Shown here: piece by piece, positions 30,582 to 40,036 of the stretch
Position numbering within the stretch: the stretch's first letter is position 1
Layout: each line of letters begins with the position of its first letter
Origin: Rugamonas rubra
GTDB taxonomy: Bacteria; Pseudomonadota; Gammaproteobacteria; Burkholderiales; Burkholderiaceae_D
Reading direction: 5' to 3'
Assembly: GCF_900114705.1 (NCBI RefSeq)
Contig: NZ_FOTW01000004.1
Location: 248,001 to 312,000, forward strand
Length of the DNA: 64,000 nt
Notes under the pieces: model-generated
What the model was told of the DNA's origin: nothing
Databases searched by the model: none
Seen by the model: the letters and a program-made list of their open reading frames with translations, nothing else
Position numbers and translations under genes: made by a program

Positions 30582-32318
30582 ATGCGCGCCTCCCGATTTT
30601 TTATTTCCACGCTTAAAGAAGCGCCGTCCGACGCCGAAATCGTCAGCCACCAGTTGATGATGCGCGCCGGCATGATCAAACGCCTCGGTTCCGGCATCTA
30701 CACCTATATGCCGATGGGCCTGCGGGTGATCCGCAAGGTCGAGGCCATCGTGCGCGAGGAGATGAACCGCGCCGCCGGCATCGAGCTGCTGATGCCGCTG
30801 GTGCAGCCGGCCGAACTGTGGCAGGAGACCGGCCGCTGGGACAAGATGGGCGCCGAACTGCTGCGCCTGAAGGACCGCCATGGCCGCGAATTCGCCTTCC
30901 AGCCGACCTCCGAGGAGGTCATCACCGACGTGGTGCGCAGCGAGATCAAGTCCTACCGCCAGCTGCCGCTGAACTTCTACCACATCCAAACCAAGTTCCG
31001 CGACGAGCGCCGTCCGCGCTTCGGCCTGATGCGCGGCCGCGAGTTCACCATGAAGGACGCCTACTCCTTCGACCGCGACGCGGCCGGCATGCAGGCCTCC
31101 TACCAGGTGATGTTCGACGCCTACACGCGCATCTTCAACCGCTTCGGCCTGCAGTTCCGCGCCGTGGCGGCCGACAACGGCGCCATCGGCGGCTCCGGCT
31201 CGCACGAGTTCCACGTCATCGCCAGCACCGGCGAGGACGCGCTGGTCTACTGCCCCGACTCCGACTACGCCGCCAACATGGAGGCGGCCGAGGCGGTCGC
31301 CCCGGCCGCGCCGCGCGCCGCCGCCGGCGCCGCCCTGGTCAAGACCGCCACGCCGGACGCCACCAAGTGCGAGCAGGTGGCCGCCCAGCTGGGCCTGCCG
31401 TTGAGCCGGACCGTCAAGACGCTGGCGCTGACCGTCGACCTTGAGGCCGACGGCAAGACCACCCAGCAGCACTTCATGCTGCTGCTGCGCGGCGACCACG
31501 AGCTCAACGAGATCAAGGCCGGCAAGGTCGCCGGCCTGGCCAACCACCGCTTCTCCACCGAGGCGGAGATCCTCGACGTGTACGGCTGCGTGCCGGGCTA
31601 CCTGGGCCCGATCGGCACCAAGGCGGCGGTCACCGTGGTGGCCGACCGCAGCGTCGCCAACATGGCCGACTTCGTCTGCGGCGCCAACGACGCCGGCTTC
31701 CACTACACCGGCGCCAACTGGGGCCGCGACGTGGCCGAGCCGGCCCTGGTGGCCGACCTGCGCAACGTCGTCGAGGGCGACGCCTCGCCGGACGGCAAGG
31801 GCGTGCTGGCCATCGAGCGCGGCATCGAGGTGGGCCACGTGTTCCAGCTCGGCACCGCCTACTCGGAGAGCATGAAGGCCACCTTCCTCGACGAGAACGG
31901 CAAACCGGCGCCGCTGCAGATGGGCTGCTACGGCATCGGCATCACCCGCATCCTGGGCGCGGCGATCGAGCAGAACTTCGACGACAAGGGCATCATCTGG
32001 CCGACCGCGCTGGCGCCGTTCGAGCTGGTGCTGTGCCCGATGGGGATGGACCGCAGCGAGATGGTCAAACAGGCCACCGAGCAGTTGTACGCCGACGCGC
32101 AGGCGGCCGGCATCGACGTCATCGTCGACGACCGCGGCCAGCGTCCGGGCGCCATGTTCGCCGACTGGGAGCTGATCGGCGTGCCGCACCGCGTCGTCAT
32201 CGGCGAGCGCGGCCTGAAGGAAGGCAACCTGGAATACCAGGGCCGCCGCGATACCGAGGCCAGCGCCGTGCCGCTGGCCGAGATCATCGCCTTCGTCCAG
32301 GGCAAGATGCAGAAGTGA
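30582..32318 (+). CDS. proS: Prolyl-tRNA synthetase
   Basis: 578 residues of the bacterial class II ProRS. Motif 2 lies in [21 protein letters not shown], motif 3 in [17 protein letters not shown], and the INS/YbaK-like editing domain (about residues 225-400) removes misacylated alanine. The C-terminal anticodon-binding domain is complete ([23 protein letters not shown]). It starts [16 protein letters not shown], the standard ProRS N-terminus. The stop overlaps the start of the transglycosylase gene (TGATG). Confidence 0.97.
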   Translation: MRASRFFISTLKEAPSDAEIVSHQLMMRAGMIKRLGSGIYTYMPMGLRVIRKVEAIVREEMNRAAGIELLMPLVQPAELWQETGRWDKMGAELLRLKDRHGREFAFQPTSEEVITDVVRSEIKSYRQLPLNFYHIQTKFRDERRPRFGLMRGREFTMKDAYSFDRDAAGMQASYQVMFDAYTRIFNRFGLQFRAVAADNGAIGGSGSHEFHVIASTGEDALVYCPDSDYAANMEAAEAVAPAAPRAAAGAALVKTATPDATKCEQVAAQLGLPLSRTVKTLALTVDLEADGKTTQQHFMLLLRGDHELNEIKAGKVAGLANHRFSTEAEILDVYGCVPGYLGPIGTKAAVTVVADRSVANMADFVCGANDAGFHYTGANWGRDVAEPALVADLRNVVEGDASPDGKGVLAIERGIEVGHVFQLGTAYSESMKATFLDENGKPAPLQMGCYGIGITRILGAAIEQNFDDKGIIWPTALAPFELVLCPMGMDRSEMVKQATEQLYADAQAAGIDVIVDDRGQRPGAMFADWELIGVPHRVVIGERGLKEGNLEYQGRRDTEASAVPLAEIIAFVQGKMQK

Positions 32319-32971
32319 TGCCGCGCGCGGTCCCCGCCGTCCGCGCGCCGGCGCCGCCGGCGCCTTGCTTGGCGCTGTTGGCGCTGGCGCTGGCCGGCGT
32401 CCTGCTGTGCGCGCCGGCGCGGGCCGGCAACCAGAAGGAGGAGGCGCTGGCCGACGCGGTGCGGCTGGCGCTGGCCAATTCGATCCGCGACAGCCGGCCG
32501 CCACGGCCGGCCTTCGCCAACGCGGCCGAGCGGCTGCGCTACCAGGACTGGCTGGCGCAGATGTCGCAGCGGCTGCGGCGCAAGCTGCCGGACCAGCAGG
32601 TGCGCGAGGAGTTCCTCGCCACCGCCTGGTACGAGGCCAAGCGCGCCGGCCTCGATCCGGCCATGGTGCTCGGCCTGATCCAGGTCGAGTCGGCCTACCG
32701 CAAGTACGCCGTCTCGATGGTCGGCGCGCGCGGCTACATGCAGGTGATGCCGTTCTGGACCAACGTGATCGGCGACCGCGACCGGCGCGCCCTGTTCGAC
32801 ATGCAAACCAACCTGCGCTACGGCTGCGCCATCCTGCGCATGTACATCGACATGGAGGCGGGCAACCTGTTCCTCGCCCTGGGCCGCTACAACGGCAGCC
32901 GGGGCCGGCCGGAGTACCCCAACGCCGTGCTGGCGGCCTGGAACAACTGGAAGCCCGCGGCGCCGCTGTAG
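32318..32971 (+). CDS. Lytic transglycosylase (SLT domain)
   Basis: 217 residues with an N-terminal signal peptide or anchor (LALLALALAGVLLCAPARAG) and a soluble-lytic-transglycosylase domain: GLIQVESAYRKYAVSMVGARGYMQV, where the Glu is catalytic, and ALGRYNGSRGRPEY. It cleaves the MurNAc-GlcNAc bond of peptidoglycan in the periplasm. Its start overlaps the proS stop, so it is translated with proS, an arrangement common in Burkholderiales. Confidence 0.92.
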   Translation: MPRAVPAVRAPAPPAPCLALLALALAGVLLCAPARAGNQKEEALADAVRLALANSIRDSRPPRPAFANAAERLRYQDWLAQMSQRLRRKLPDQQVREEFLATAWYEAKRAGLDPAMVLGLIQVESAYRKYAVSMVGARGYMQVMPFWTNVIGDRDRRALFDMQTNLRYGCAILRMYIDMEAGNLFLALGRYNGSRGRPEYPNAVLAAWNNWKPAAPL

Positions 32972-33013
32972 GCGCGCCCGCCACGGCGTCGCGCCGCCAC
33001 AAACCTTCAAACG

Positions 33014-33048
33014 AAAAAAATGCCCCCGTCGCGACGCGAGCGGGGGCA
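33014..33048 (-). terminator. Terminator of the SWIB gene
   Basis: TGCCCCCG...CGGGGGCA forms an 8-bp outer stem with a further GC-rich inner part, followed on the minus strand by seven T. Confidence 0.8.
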
Positions 33049-33076
33049 CTTCGGCGCGGCCGTCGGGCCGCTGCGC

Positions 33077-33457
33077 TTATTTCAGATGGTCGGAAATGAG
33101 CTTGGTCATTTCGAACATGGACACTTGGGCTTTGCCGCCGAATACTGCTTTGAGCTTGTCGTCGGCATTGATCATGCGGCGGTTGGCCGGATCTTGCAGG
33201 TCGAGCTTTTTGATGTAGTCCCAGACCTTCTTGGTCACTTCGGTACGCGGCAGCGGCGTGGCGCCGACGACGGCGGCCAACACGGCGGAAGGCGTCATCT
33301 CTTTCATGAAAGCGGCGTTCGGCTTGCGCGGCGTTGCAGGAGCGGCTTTCTTGGCTGCGGCTGGTTTGGCGGGTGCTGCTTTTTTCACGGCTGCGGGTTT
33401 GGCGGCCGCGGCCTTTTTAGCTGGTTCTGCTGCTGGGGTTTTTTTGGCTGTTGCCAT
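33077..33457 (-). CDS. SWIB/MDM2-domain protein with histone-like basic tail
   Basis: 126 residues. The first 45 are Lys/Ala/Pro repeats of the KPAAAKKAAPA kind, and the rest is a SWIB (BAF60b) domain: MTPSAVLAAVVGATPLPRTEVTKKVWDYIKKLDLQD...LKAVFGG. Bacterial SWIB proteins are thought to act on DNA or nucleoid structure. A strong AAGGAGG lies before the ATG. The basic tail closely resembles the repeats of the large H1-like protein at 51680-52954. Confidence 0.92.
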   Translation of the reverse strand: MATAKKTPAAEPAKKAAAAKPAAVKKAAPAKPAAAKKAAPATPRKPNAAFMKEMTPSAVLAAVVGATPLPRTEVTKKVWDYIKKLDLQDPANRRMINADDKLKAVFGGKAQVSMFEMTKLISDHLK

Positions 33458-33634
33458 CTTCGAGCCTCCTTAACGAACACATGGAAAATTGCGCAATTGA
33501 TCGCACGGCTAATATTGGTGGGGATTTACCGTGGATGCAAGTGTTTTTCGTTATTTTTCCCGCAAACGCCACGTAAATGGGGGCCGCGGCGCGCCCGTGC
33601 ACCGCGAAAGGGCGTGGACACTGGCTTTTGCACG

Positions 33635-33670
33635 AAAAAACACCGCCGCGCAGGGGCTGCGGGGCGGTGT
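33635..33670 (-). terminator. Terminator of ffh
   Basis: ACACCGCC and GGCGGTGT form an 8-bp stem with an inner GC-rich loop. On the minus strand the stem is followed by a T run. Confidence 0.75.
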
Positions 33671-33723
33671 CGTCGGTCTTGTCGCCGTACTAATATAGAG
33701 GGCGAACAGCGGGCGCAAGGCGC

Positions 33724-35091
33724 CTAGCGCATGCCCGGCATCATGCCCTTCATCGAGCGCATCATCTTCATCATGCCGCCGCCGGAGAGCTTTTTCATCA
33801 TGGTCTGCATCTGCTCGAACTGGGTCAGCATGCGGTTGACCTCCTGCACCTGGACGCCGGCGCCGGCGGCGATGCGGCGCTTGCGGGTGGCCTTGATCAG
33901 CTCCGGCTTGGCGCGCTCCTGCGGCGTCATCGAATCGATGATGCCGACCATGCGGCGCACCTGCTTGTCGGCCTGGTCCATGTTGGCGCCGCCGGCGGCC
34001 TGCTGGAACTGGGCCGGCAGCTTGTCGACCAGGCTGGCCATGCCGCCCATCTTCTTCATCTGGCCCAGCTGGGCCTTGAAGTCGTTCATGTCGAACTTGC
34101 CGCCGACCTTGATCTTCTGCGCCAGCTCGGCGGCCGCCTTGGTGTCGACGCCTTTGCGCGCCTCCTCGACCAGGGCCATGATGTCGCCCATGCCGAGGAT
34201 GCGGTTGGCCATGCGCTGCGGATCGAAGGCCTCCAGGCCGTCGAGTTTTTCCGACACGCCGGCGAACTTGATCGGCTTGCCGGTGATGTGGCGCACCGAC
34301 AGGGCGGCGCCGCCGCGGGCGTCGCCGTCGAGCTTGGTGAGCACGATGCCGGTCAGCGGCAGCGCGTCGTTGAAGGCCTTGGCGGTGTTGATGGCGTCCT
34401 GGCCGAGCATGGCGTCGACCACGAACAGGGTCTCGATCGGCTTGACGGCGGCGTGCACGGCGGCGATCTCGCGCATCATCTCCTCGTCGATGCCGAGGCG
34501 GCCGGCGGTGTCGATGATCAGCACGTCGTGGTAGTGCTTCTTGGCCCAGTCCAGCGCGGCCAGGGCGATGTCGACCGGCTTGTCGGCGGCGGTGGAGGGG
34601 AAGAAGTCGGCGCCGACCTGGGCGGTCACCGATTGCAGCTGGGCGATCGCGGCGGGACGGTAGACGTCGGCCGAGACGGTCAGCACCTTCTTCTTCTTTT
34701 CCTCCTTCAGGTACTTGGCCAGCTTGCCGACGGTGGTGGTCTTGCCGACGCCCTGCAGGCCGGCCATCAGGATGATCGCCGGCGGCTGCTGGGCGAAGCT
34801 GAGCTGGGAGGCCTCGGGGCCGAGGTCGGCGCCCATGATGGCGGCCAGCTCGCGCTGCACCACGCCGACCAGGGCCTGGCCCGGCGTCAGCGAGGAGATC
34901 ACCTCCTCGCCCATGGATTTTTCCTTGACCTTGGCGATGAACTCGCGCACGGCCGGCAGGGCGACGTCGGCCTCGAGCAGGGCCAGGCGCACTTCGCGCA
35001 GCATCTCTGCGGTGTTGGCCTCGGTCAGGCGCGCCTCGCCGCGCATGGTCTTGACGACCTTGGCGAGGCGTTGGGTAAGATTATCTAGCAT
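33724..35091 (-). CDS. ffh: Signal recognition particle protein Ffh
   Basis: 455 residues with N, G and M domains. The GTPase part shows GLQGVGKTTTVGKLA (G1), DVYRPAAIAQL, DTAGRLGIDEEMM (G3) and TKLDGDARGG (G4). The Met-rich C-terminal M domain ends MMKMMRSMKGMMPGMR and binds 4.5S RNA and signal sequences. Ffh targets nascent membrane proteins to FtsY and SecYEG. The gene is full length. Confidence 0.97.
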   Translation of the reverse strand: MLDNLTQRLAKVVKTMRGEARLTEANTAEMLREVRLALLEADVALPAVREFIAKVKEKSMGEEVISSLTPGQALVGVVQRELAAIMGADLGPEASQLSFAQQPPAIILMAGLQGVGKTTTVGKLAKYLKEEKKKKVLTVSADVYRPAAIAQLQSVTAQVGADFFPSTAADKPVDIALAALDWAKKHYHDVLIIDTAGRLGIDEEMMREIAAVHAAVKPIETLFVVDAMLGQDAINTAKAFNDALPLTGIVLTKLDGDARGGAALSVRHITGKPIKFAGVSEKLDGLEAFDPQRMANRILGMGDIMALVEEARKGVDTKAAAELAQKIKVGGKFDMNDFKAQLGQMKKMGGMASLVDKLPAQFQQAAGGANMDQADKQVRRMVGIIDSMTPQERAKPELIKATRKRRIAAGAGVQVQEVNRMLTQFEQMQTMMKKLSGGGMMKMMRSMKGMMPGMR

Positions 35092-35231
35092 GGGGAAACC
35101 TGCAATCTGTCTGGGTGGGTGCCGGCGGCGGGCCGGACGATGGCCGCCATTTTACCCCATCGGGCAGGGGCCGGCGGCGCCAGTCCTGTTATCATTTCGC
35201 CTTTGGCCGTTGCGGTTTCCCGGGAGTGCGC

Positions 35232-35993
35232 ATGAGAAGAGTGTGGCGTTGGCGCTGCTTGCTGTGGTGCGCCGCCCTGGGCGGCGCGCTGGCCGGCGGC
35301 GCCGCGCCGGCGGCCACCGTGCGCATGGGCTTCGGCGACAACCTGCCGCCCTACATCCTGGTCGAACAGGACGGCGGCATCGAGGTCGAGGTGGTGCGCG
35401 AGGCGCTGGCGCTGCGCGGCCACACGCTGCGCGCCGAGTACCTGCCGATGGGGCGCCTGCCGGTCGCCTACCGCAGCGGCCGGGTCGACGCCATCATGAT
35501 GGACGTCGGCGAGGACATGGCCGGGCGCGGCCACTACGCCGAGCCGCCGGTGCTGTACGACAACGTGTTCTACACCCTGCGCGCGCGCAAGCTGCACATC
35601 GAGCGGCCCGAGCAGCTGCGCGGGCGCAGCATCATGGCCTTCGTCGGCGCCGCCAAGCGCTACCCGGAATGGCTGGGCGCGCTGAGCCGCTCGCCCGACT
35701 ACGTCGAGCGCAACAACCAGGCGGCCCAGCCGCTGCTGCTGGCGCTGGGCCGCTACGACGTGGTGCTGAGCGACCGCACCATCTTCCAATACTATGTGTG
35801 GCAGCGGCGCGAGCGCGACCCGGCCTTCGTCATGCCGGCCGTCGACGAGCACGCCTTCACCCGCGCCGACCCGCGCGACTACCGGCCGGTGTTCCGCGAC
35901 GCGCAACTGCGCGACGACTTCAACGCCGGCCTGGCGCAACTGCGCAAGAGCGGGCGCTACCGCGCCATCTACGGCAAGTACCGGGGCGAGTAG
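35232..35993 (+). CDS. Periplasmic solute-binding protein, family 3 type
   Basis: 253 residues with a signal peptide (WRCLLWCAALGGALAGGAAPAA). The mature protein reads VRMGFGDNLPPYIL...GIEVEVVREALALRGHTL, then QLRGRSIMAFVGAAKRYPEW, typical of family 3 amino-acid-binding proteins. No permease or ATPase gene is next to it, so it may be an orphan receptor or a sensor-like protein. The ATG at 35232 follows GGGAG. Confidence 0.85.
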   Translation: MRRVWRWRCLLWCAALGGALAGGAAPAATVRMGFGDNLPPYILVEQDGGIEVEVVREALALRGHTLRAEYLPMGRLPVAYRSGRVDAIMMDVGEDMAGRGHYAEPPVLYDNVFYTLRARKLHIERPEQLRGRSIMAFVGAAKRYPEWLGALSRSPDYVERNNQAAQPLLLALGRYDVVLSDRTIFQYYVWQRRERDPAFVMPAVDEHAFTRADPRDYRPVFRDAQLRDDFNAGLAQLRKSGRYRAIYGKYRGE

Positions 35994-36032
35994 GGCGCGG
36001 CGGCGCCGACGCGGCGCCGGCCACGGCCACGG

Positions 36033-37898
36033 TTAGGGCAGCACCAGGCGCACGATGGCGGCGCCGCTGGCCACGGCGAAGCTGCCGGGGCCGGTGGCGA
36101 CGATCGAGCTCGGGTGGTCGAGCTGGCCGGGCAGCGCGCCGAGGATGGTGCCGTGCTGGTCCAGCACGCCGGCCACCACGCTGCGCGCGCCGGCCGGCGT
36201 GGTGCGGTAGACCACGCCGTGCTTGGCGTCGGCCGTGTAGACGTTGCCGTCCGCCGCCGCGTTGAGGCCGGCCGGCAGGGCGGCGATGGTGCTCACCGCC
36301 GCCTTGGCGTCGATCTTGCGGAAGCCGTCGCCGTCGCGCAGGAACAGGTTGCCGTCGGCGTCGATGCCGGCCAGCGCGGGATGGTTGAAGCGGGCCGCCG
36401 CGCCGACGCCGTCGCGCTGCCGCGGTTCGCTGGCGGCCGCCTCGGGCACGCCGGCCAGCAGCACCAGGCGCTGGCCGTCGAGCACCTGGTAGACCGCGCC
36501 GCCCAGCCAGCGCTGCTGGCCGATGCCGGCCGGCTGCAGCGAGACGTAGACCTTGCCGTCGCGGCTGACGGCGATGCCGCTGGGCGCGCCGGCGTCGGAC
36601 TTGGCCAGCGTGCTGACGGTGCCGTCCGGCGCGGTTTTGCGCAGCACCAGCGAGGAGGGCGCGAAGATGGCCTGCACCACGCCGCCGGTGCCTTCGATCG
36701 AATACACGTTGCCGGCGCCGTCGGCGCCCAGCATGCCGGGCGCGAAGTAGCGCGCCGCCGCGCCCCGGCCGTCGACGCCGTAGCCCTCGTTGTCGTCGGC
36801 CAGGCCGGCCAGCGGCGCCAGCGCGCCGTCGCTGCCGACGCGGTGCAGCATGCCGTTGCTGGCGATCAGCATCGTGCCGTCGGCCGCCAGGCGCAGCGGC
36901 TTGGCGCCGATATCGCGCTGGAACGGGTAGCCGGCGCGGCTGTGCTCGCTGAACAGGGTGGTGATCCGGCCGCCGCTGATCTGACGCAGCTTGTATTCGC
37001 TGCCGCCGAAGCCGCGCCCGCCGTCGGCCAGCAGGATGTCGCCGTTGCTGCGCACGGCCAGGCCGAGCACCCGCCCCACGCCGACCTCGGCCAACGTGCC
37101 GTCGCGGCCGTCGGACATCGGGTCGCGGCGCGCCAGCACGCTGAGCTTGCCGTCCGGCGTGACCCGGCTGATGCTGGCGTCTCTGATGGCATACACGTCG
37201 CCGTTCGGCGCCAGCGCGATGTCGTCGCGCAGATAGTCGTTGCCGCCGCCGTAGGCGCTGCCTTGGACCAGCGCGACCCGGCCGTCGGCCGCCATGCGGG
37301 CCAGCGCGCCGGGCGCGGCGATGTAGACCACGCCGCCGCTGGCGGCGGCGATGCGGCCGGCGCCGGCCAAGTCGCGCTCCAGCGTGGCCAGCGTGCGGAT
37401 GGCGCCGTCGGCGCCCAGCAGGCGGACGTGGACGCCCTGGGCACCGCCATCGAGCAGGTAGACCTTGCCGTCGGGCGCCACGCTGACGCTGCGCACGCCC
37501 TCGACGCGGGCGTGGGCGCGGTCGCCGTCGACGTGGCCGGGGGCCGCGTTGGTCAGCGTGGTCACCACACCGTCCTTGTCGACCTTGCGCACGGCGCCGG
37601 TCTGGCCATAGGCGGCGTCGGCCACGTAGAAGCCGCCGGCGGCGTCGCCGGCGAAATCGACGATATCGGCGAAGCGGGCGTCGGCACCCTTGCCGTCGAG
37701 CAGGAAACGGCCGCCGGTGTTGCCGGCGATGGCGCTCAGACCGGCCGGTGCGGCGACCGTGGCCGGTGCGGCGACCGTGGCCGCCGCGCCGCCGCCGCCG
37801 CCGCCCCCGCCGCAGGCCGCCACGCCGAGCGCCAACGCCAGGGCGCAGGCGCGGCGGGCCAGTTGTGGAAGGGAGGGTTTGGTTTGCTTCGTCATCAT
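36033..37898 (-). CDS. NHL-repeat/beta-propeller lipoprotein
   Basis: 621 residues. The signal peptide ends in the lipobox LGVAAC (Cys near residue 29), followed by a run of eight Gly, a spacer seen in many Burkholderiales lipoproteins. The mature part has repeated blades of the type GxVYxxDxxxGxVRKVxxDG, as in NHL proteins. An 18-base duplication near 37744-37783 repeats ATVAAP. Such proteins are exported and bind ligands or proteins; no enzyme role is visible. A perfect 16-bp palindrome lies 37 bases upstream. Confidence 0.85.
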   Translation of the reverse strand: MMTKQTKPSLPQLARRACALALALGVAACGGGGGGGGAAATVAAPATVAAPAGLSAIAGNTGGRFLLDGKGADARFADIVDFAGDAAGGFYVADAAYGQTGAVRKVDKDGVVTTLTNAAPGHVDGDRAHARVEGVRSVSVAPDGKVYLLDGGAQGVHVRLLGADGAIRTLATLERDLAGAGRIAAASGGVVYIAAPGALARMAADGRVALVQGSAYGGGNDYLRDDIALAPNGDVYAIRDASISRVTPDGKLSVLARRDPMSDGRDGTLAEVGVGRVLGLAVRSNGDILLADGGRGFGGSEYKLRQISGGRITTLFSEHSRAGYPFQRDIGAKPLRLAADGTMLIASNGMLHRVGSDGALAPLAGLADDNEGYGVDGRGAAARYFAPGMLGADGAGNVYSIEGTGGVVQAIFAPSSLVLRKTAPDGTVSTLAKSDAGAPSGIAVSRDGKVYVSLQPAGIGQQRWLGGAVYQVLDGQRLVLLAGVPEAAASEPRQRDGVGAAARFNHPALAGIDADGNLFLRDGDGFRKIDAKAAVSTIAALPAGLNAAADGNVYTADAKHGVVYRTTPAGARSVVAGVLDQHGTILGALPGQLDHPSSIVATGPGSFAVASGAAIVRLVLP

Positions 37899-37934
37899 CT
37901 ACCTTTGTTTCGTGCGTTCGCGCGCGTGTTGAAT

Positions 37935-37950
37935 CAGTCAATATTGACTG
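37935..37950. promoter_or_regulatory. Perfect 16-bp palindrome, candidate operator
   Basis: CAGTCAATATTGACTG is perfectly self-complementary. It lies 37 bases before the lipoprotein start codon (minus strand) and 160 bases before the solute-binding gene (plus strand). I do not recognise the binding protein. Confidence 0.5.
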
Positions 37951-38060
37951 TTGTGAATTTTTAAAAACTTGCCATTATGCACTTTTTCAACATGGATAAA
38001 TACACACAATGTCACGCCGGCGCGGCGCGGGCGGACCGGCGATAGGCAAGCGCGCCCGGG

Positions 38061-38072
38061 CTTGGTATGATC
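38061..38072 (+). promoter_or_regulatory. Candidate extended -10 promoter of the ABC operon
   Basis: TTGGTATGAT contains a good -10 hexamer (TATGAT, 38066-38071) with an upstream TGG extension. It lies about 38 bases before the ATG at 38110. No convincing -35 is seen. Confidence 0.4.
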
Positions 38073-38109
38073 GGTGCACCTTTGCAACACCCACTTGGAG
38101 AGAGCGCGG

Positions 38110-39096
38110 ATGAAACTCGTATCGATAGGCAAGACCCTGACCCTGGCAGCGTTGTCGACTGCGTTGTTGGCCGCCGGCGCGGCGCGGGCGCAGGACGTGG
38201 TGCGCCTCGGCAACCTGAAGTTCGCCCACTACGGCGCCGTCGCCTACATCAAGGAGATCGCCCCCAAGTGCGGCATCAAGGTCGAGGAGCACATCTTCGC
38301 CAAGGGGCTCGACGTGATGCAGGCGATCATCGCCGGCGAGCTCGACGTCGGCACCACCGCCTCCGAGGCGGCCATCTCCGGCCGCGCCGGCGGCGCGCCG
38401 ATCTTCATCGTGGCCGGCTTCGCCAAGGGGGGCGCGCGGCTGGTCGGCCGCGCCGACCTCAAGCTCAAGAGCATCAAGGACCTGAAGGGCAAGCGGGTCG
38501 GCGTGACGCGCGGCGGCATCCAGGAGGTGCTGTTGCTGGCCGAGTTGCAGCAGAACGGCCTGACGGTGTCGGACCAGCCGGGCAAGGACGTGCAACTGGT
38601 GTTCCTCGCCTACGCCGATTTGAACCAGGCGCTGCTGGGCAAGAACATCGACGCCATGATGCAGTCCGAGCCGCAATCGTCGCAGGCCATCAACAAGGGC
38701 TTCGGCAACGAGATCGTCAAGCCTTACGACACGCCGATCGGCGAGCCGGTGCGCACCATGGTGATGACCGAGAAGTTCTACAAGGACAAGCGGCCGGTGG
38801 CCGAGAAGTTCATGCGCTGCTTCGTCGAGGCGACCAAGACCTTCATCGACAACAAGGCGATCGCCGAGAAGTACGTGCGCGAGACGGTGTTCAAGGGCCA
38901 GCTCACCAAGGACGACTTCGACGACGCCATCGGCAACTCGCCGTACTCCTACGACATCAGCCCCGAGCACATCCAGACCACCACCGACGTGATGGTCAAG
39001 ACCGGCGTCGGCAAGATGAGCAAGCCGCCAGTGGCCAAGGACTGGGTCAAGACCGACCTGCTCGACGCCGCCAAGAAGAGTCTGAACGTCAAGTAG
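38110..39096 (+). CDS. NitT/TauT-type ABC transporter substrate-binding protein
   Basis: 328 residues with a signal peptide (LTLAALSTALLAAGAARA). The mature part resembles SsuA/TauA/NrtA-type receptors: VRLGNLKFAHYGAVAYIKE, GLDVMQAIIAGELDVGTTASEAAISG, and LKGKRVGVTRGG. The ligand could be a sulfonate, taurine, nitrate or another small anion, and is not fixed by the sequence. It is the first gene of a three-gene operon with its permease and ATPase. Confidence 0.9.
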   Translation: MKLVSIGKTLTLAALSTALLAAGAARAQDVVRLGNLKFAHYGAVAYIKEIAPKCGIKVEEHIFAKGLDVMQAIIAGELDVGTTASEAAISGRAGGAPIFIVAGFAKGGARLVGRADLKLKSIKDLKGKRVGVTRGGIQEVLLLAELQQNGLTVSDQPGKDVQLVFLAYADLNQALLGKNIDAMMQSEPQSSQAINKGFGNEIVKPYDTPIGEPVRTMVMTEKFYKDKRPVAEKFMRCFVEATKTFIDNKAIAEKYVRETVFKGQLTKDDFDDAIGNSPYSYDISPEHIQTTTDVMVKTGVGKMSKPPVAKDWVKTDLLDAAKKSLNVK

Positions 39097-39211
39097 GTGG
39101 CCAAGCGGCGCTACATACATATATAAGTAGCACTAATAAGAAGGGCGGCGCCGTAAGCGCCGCTTATCACTCGCTAATCACAGGCCGCCGCGCGGCGGCA
39201 GGGGAGTCTGC

Positions 39212-40036
39212 ATGGCAAATTCGAAGTGGCGCGAGGTCGGCGTCGGCCTGGTCGTCCCGGTCGTGGTGGTGGCCCTGTGGCAGGCGGCGGCGATGGCCGG
39301 CCTGGTCAATCCGCAGGTGCTGCCGTCGCCGCTGGCGGTGCTGGAGAAGTGGATCGCCTACCTGCTGCCGATGCAACCCTATGATCCGGCGGCCGGCTCC
39401 TGGCTGCTGTGGGCCGTCTCCGGCGAGCTGATCACCGACTCCATCGGCAGCCTGTACCGCGTGGTGCTCGGCTTCGTCATCGGCGCCGGCCTGGCCCTGC
39501 CGCTCGGCCTGGCGATGGGCGCCCAGCCGCGCGTCTATGCCTGGCTCAACCCGCTGGTGCAACTGCTGCGGCCGATCCCGCCGATCGCCTACATCCCCCT
39601 GTCTATCCTCTGGTTCGGCCTGGGCAACCCGCCGGCCGTGTTCCTGATCGCCCTGGGCGCCTTCTTCCCGGTGCTGATGAACACCATCGCCGGGGTGCGC
39701 CAGGTCGACGGCATCTACCTGCGCGCCGCGCGCAACCTGGGCGCCTCCGGCTCGACCATGTTCCTGCGGGTGATCCTGCCGGCCGCCGTGCCGTACATCC
39801 TGTCGGGCGTGCGCATCGGCATCGGCACCGCCTTCATCGTCGTCATCGTCTCGGAGATGATCGCCGTCAACAACGGCCTGGGCTTCCGCATCCTCGAGGC
39901 GCGCGAATACTTTTGGTCGGACAAGATCATCGCCGGCATGATCAGCATCGGCCTGATCGGCCTGGCCATCGACGTCGCCATGAACAAACTCAACAACCAC
40001 TTGCTGCGCTGGCACCGCGGCCTGGAGAACCAATGA
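39212..40036 (+). CDS. ABC transporter permease (SsuC/TauC-like)
   Basis: 274 residues with about six membrane helices, the BPD_transp_1 fold and the cytoplasmic EAA loop region YLRAARNLGASGSTMFLRVILPAAVPYILSGVR. It forms the membrane channel of the importer. Its stop overlaps the ATPase start (ATGA). In the 115 bases upstream, GCGGCGCC and GCGCCGC form a short hairpin (39146-39165). Confidence 0.92.
   Translation: MANSKWREVGVGLVVPVVVVALWQAAAMAGLVNPQVLPSPLAVLEKWIAYLLPMQPYDPAAGSWLLWAVSGELITDSIGSLYRVVLGFVIGAGLALPLGLAMGAQPRVYAWLNPLVQLLRPIPPIAYIPLSILWFGLGNPPAVFLIALGAFFPVLMNTIAGVRQVDGIYLRAARNLGASGSTMFLRVILPAAVPYILSGVRIGIGTAFIVVIVSEMIAVNNGLGFRILEAREYFWSDKIIAGMISIGLIGLAIDVAMNKLNNHLLRWHRGLENQ

Noticed and set aside
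33562-33577. Seventh copy of the 65-bp promoter module upstream of the SWIB gene
   Set aside because: TTTAC, 6 bases, TTTGC is present on the minus strand, but there is no TANNNT hexamer 11 bases later and no upstream pentamer pair.
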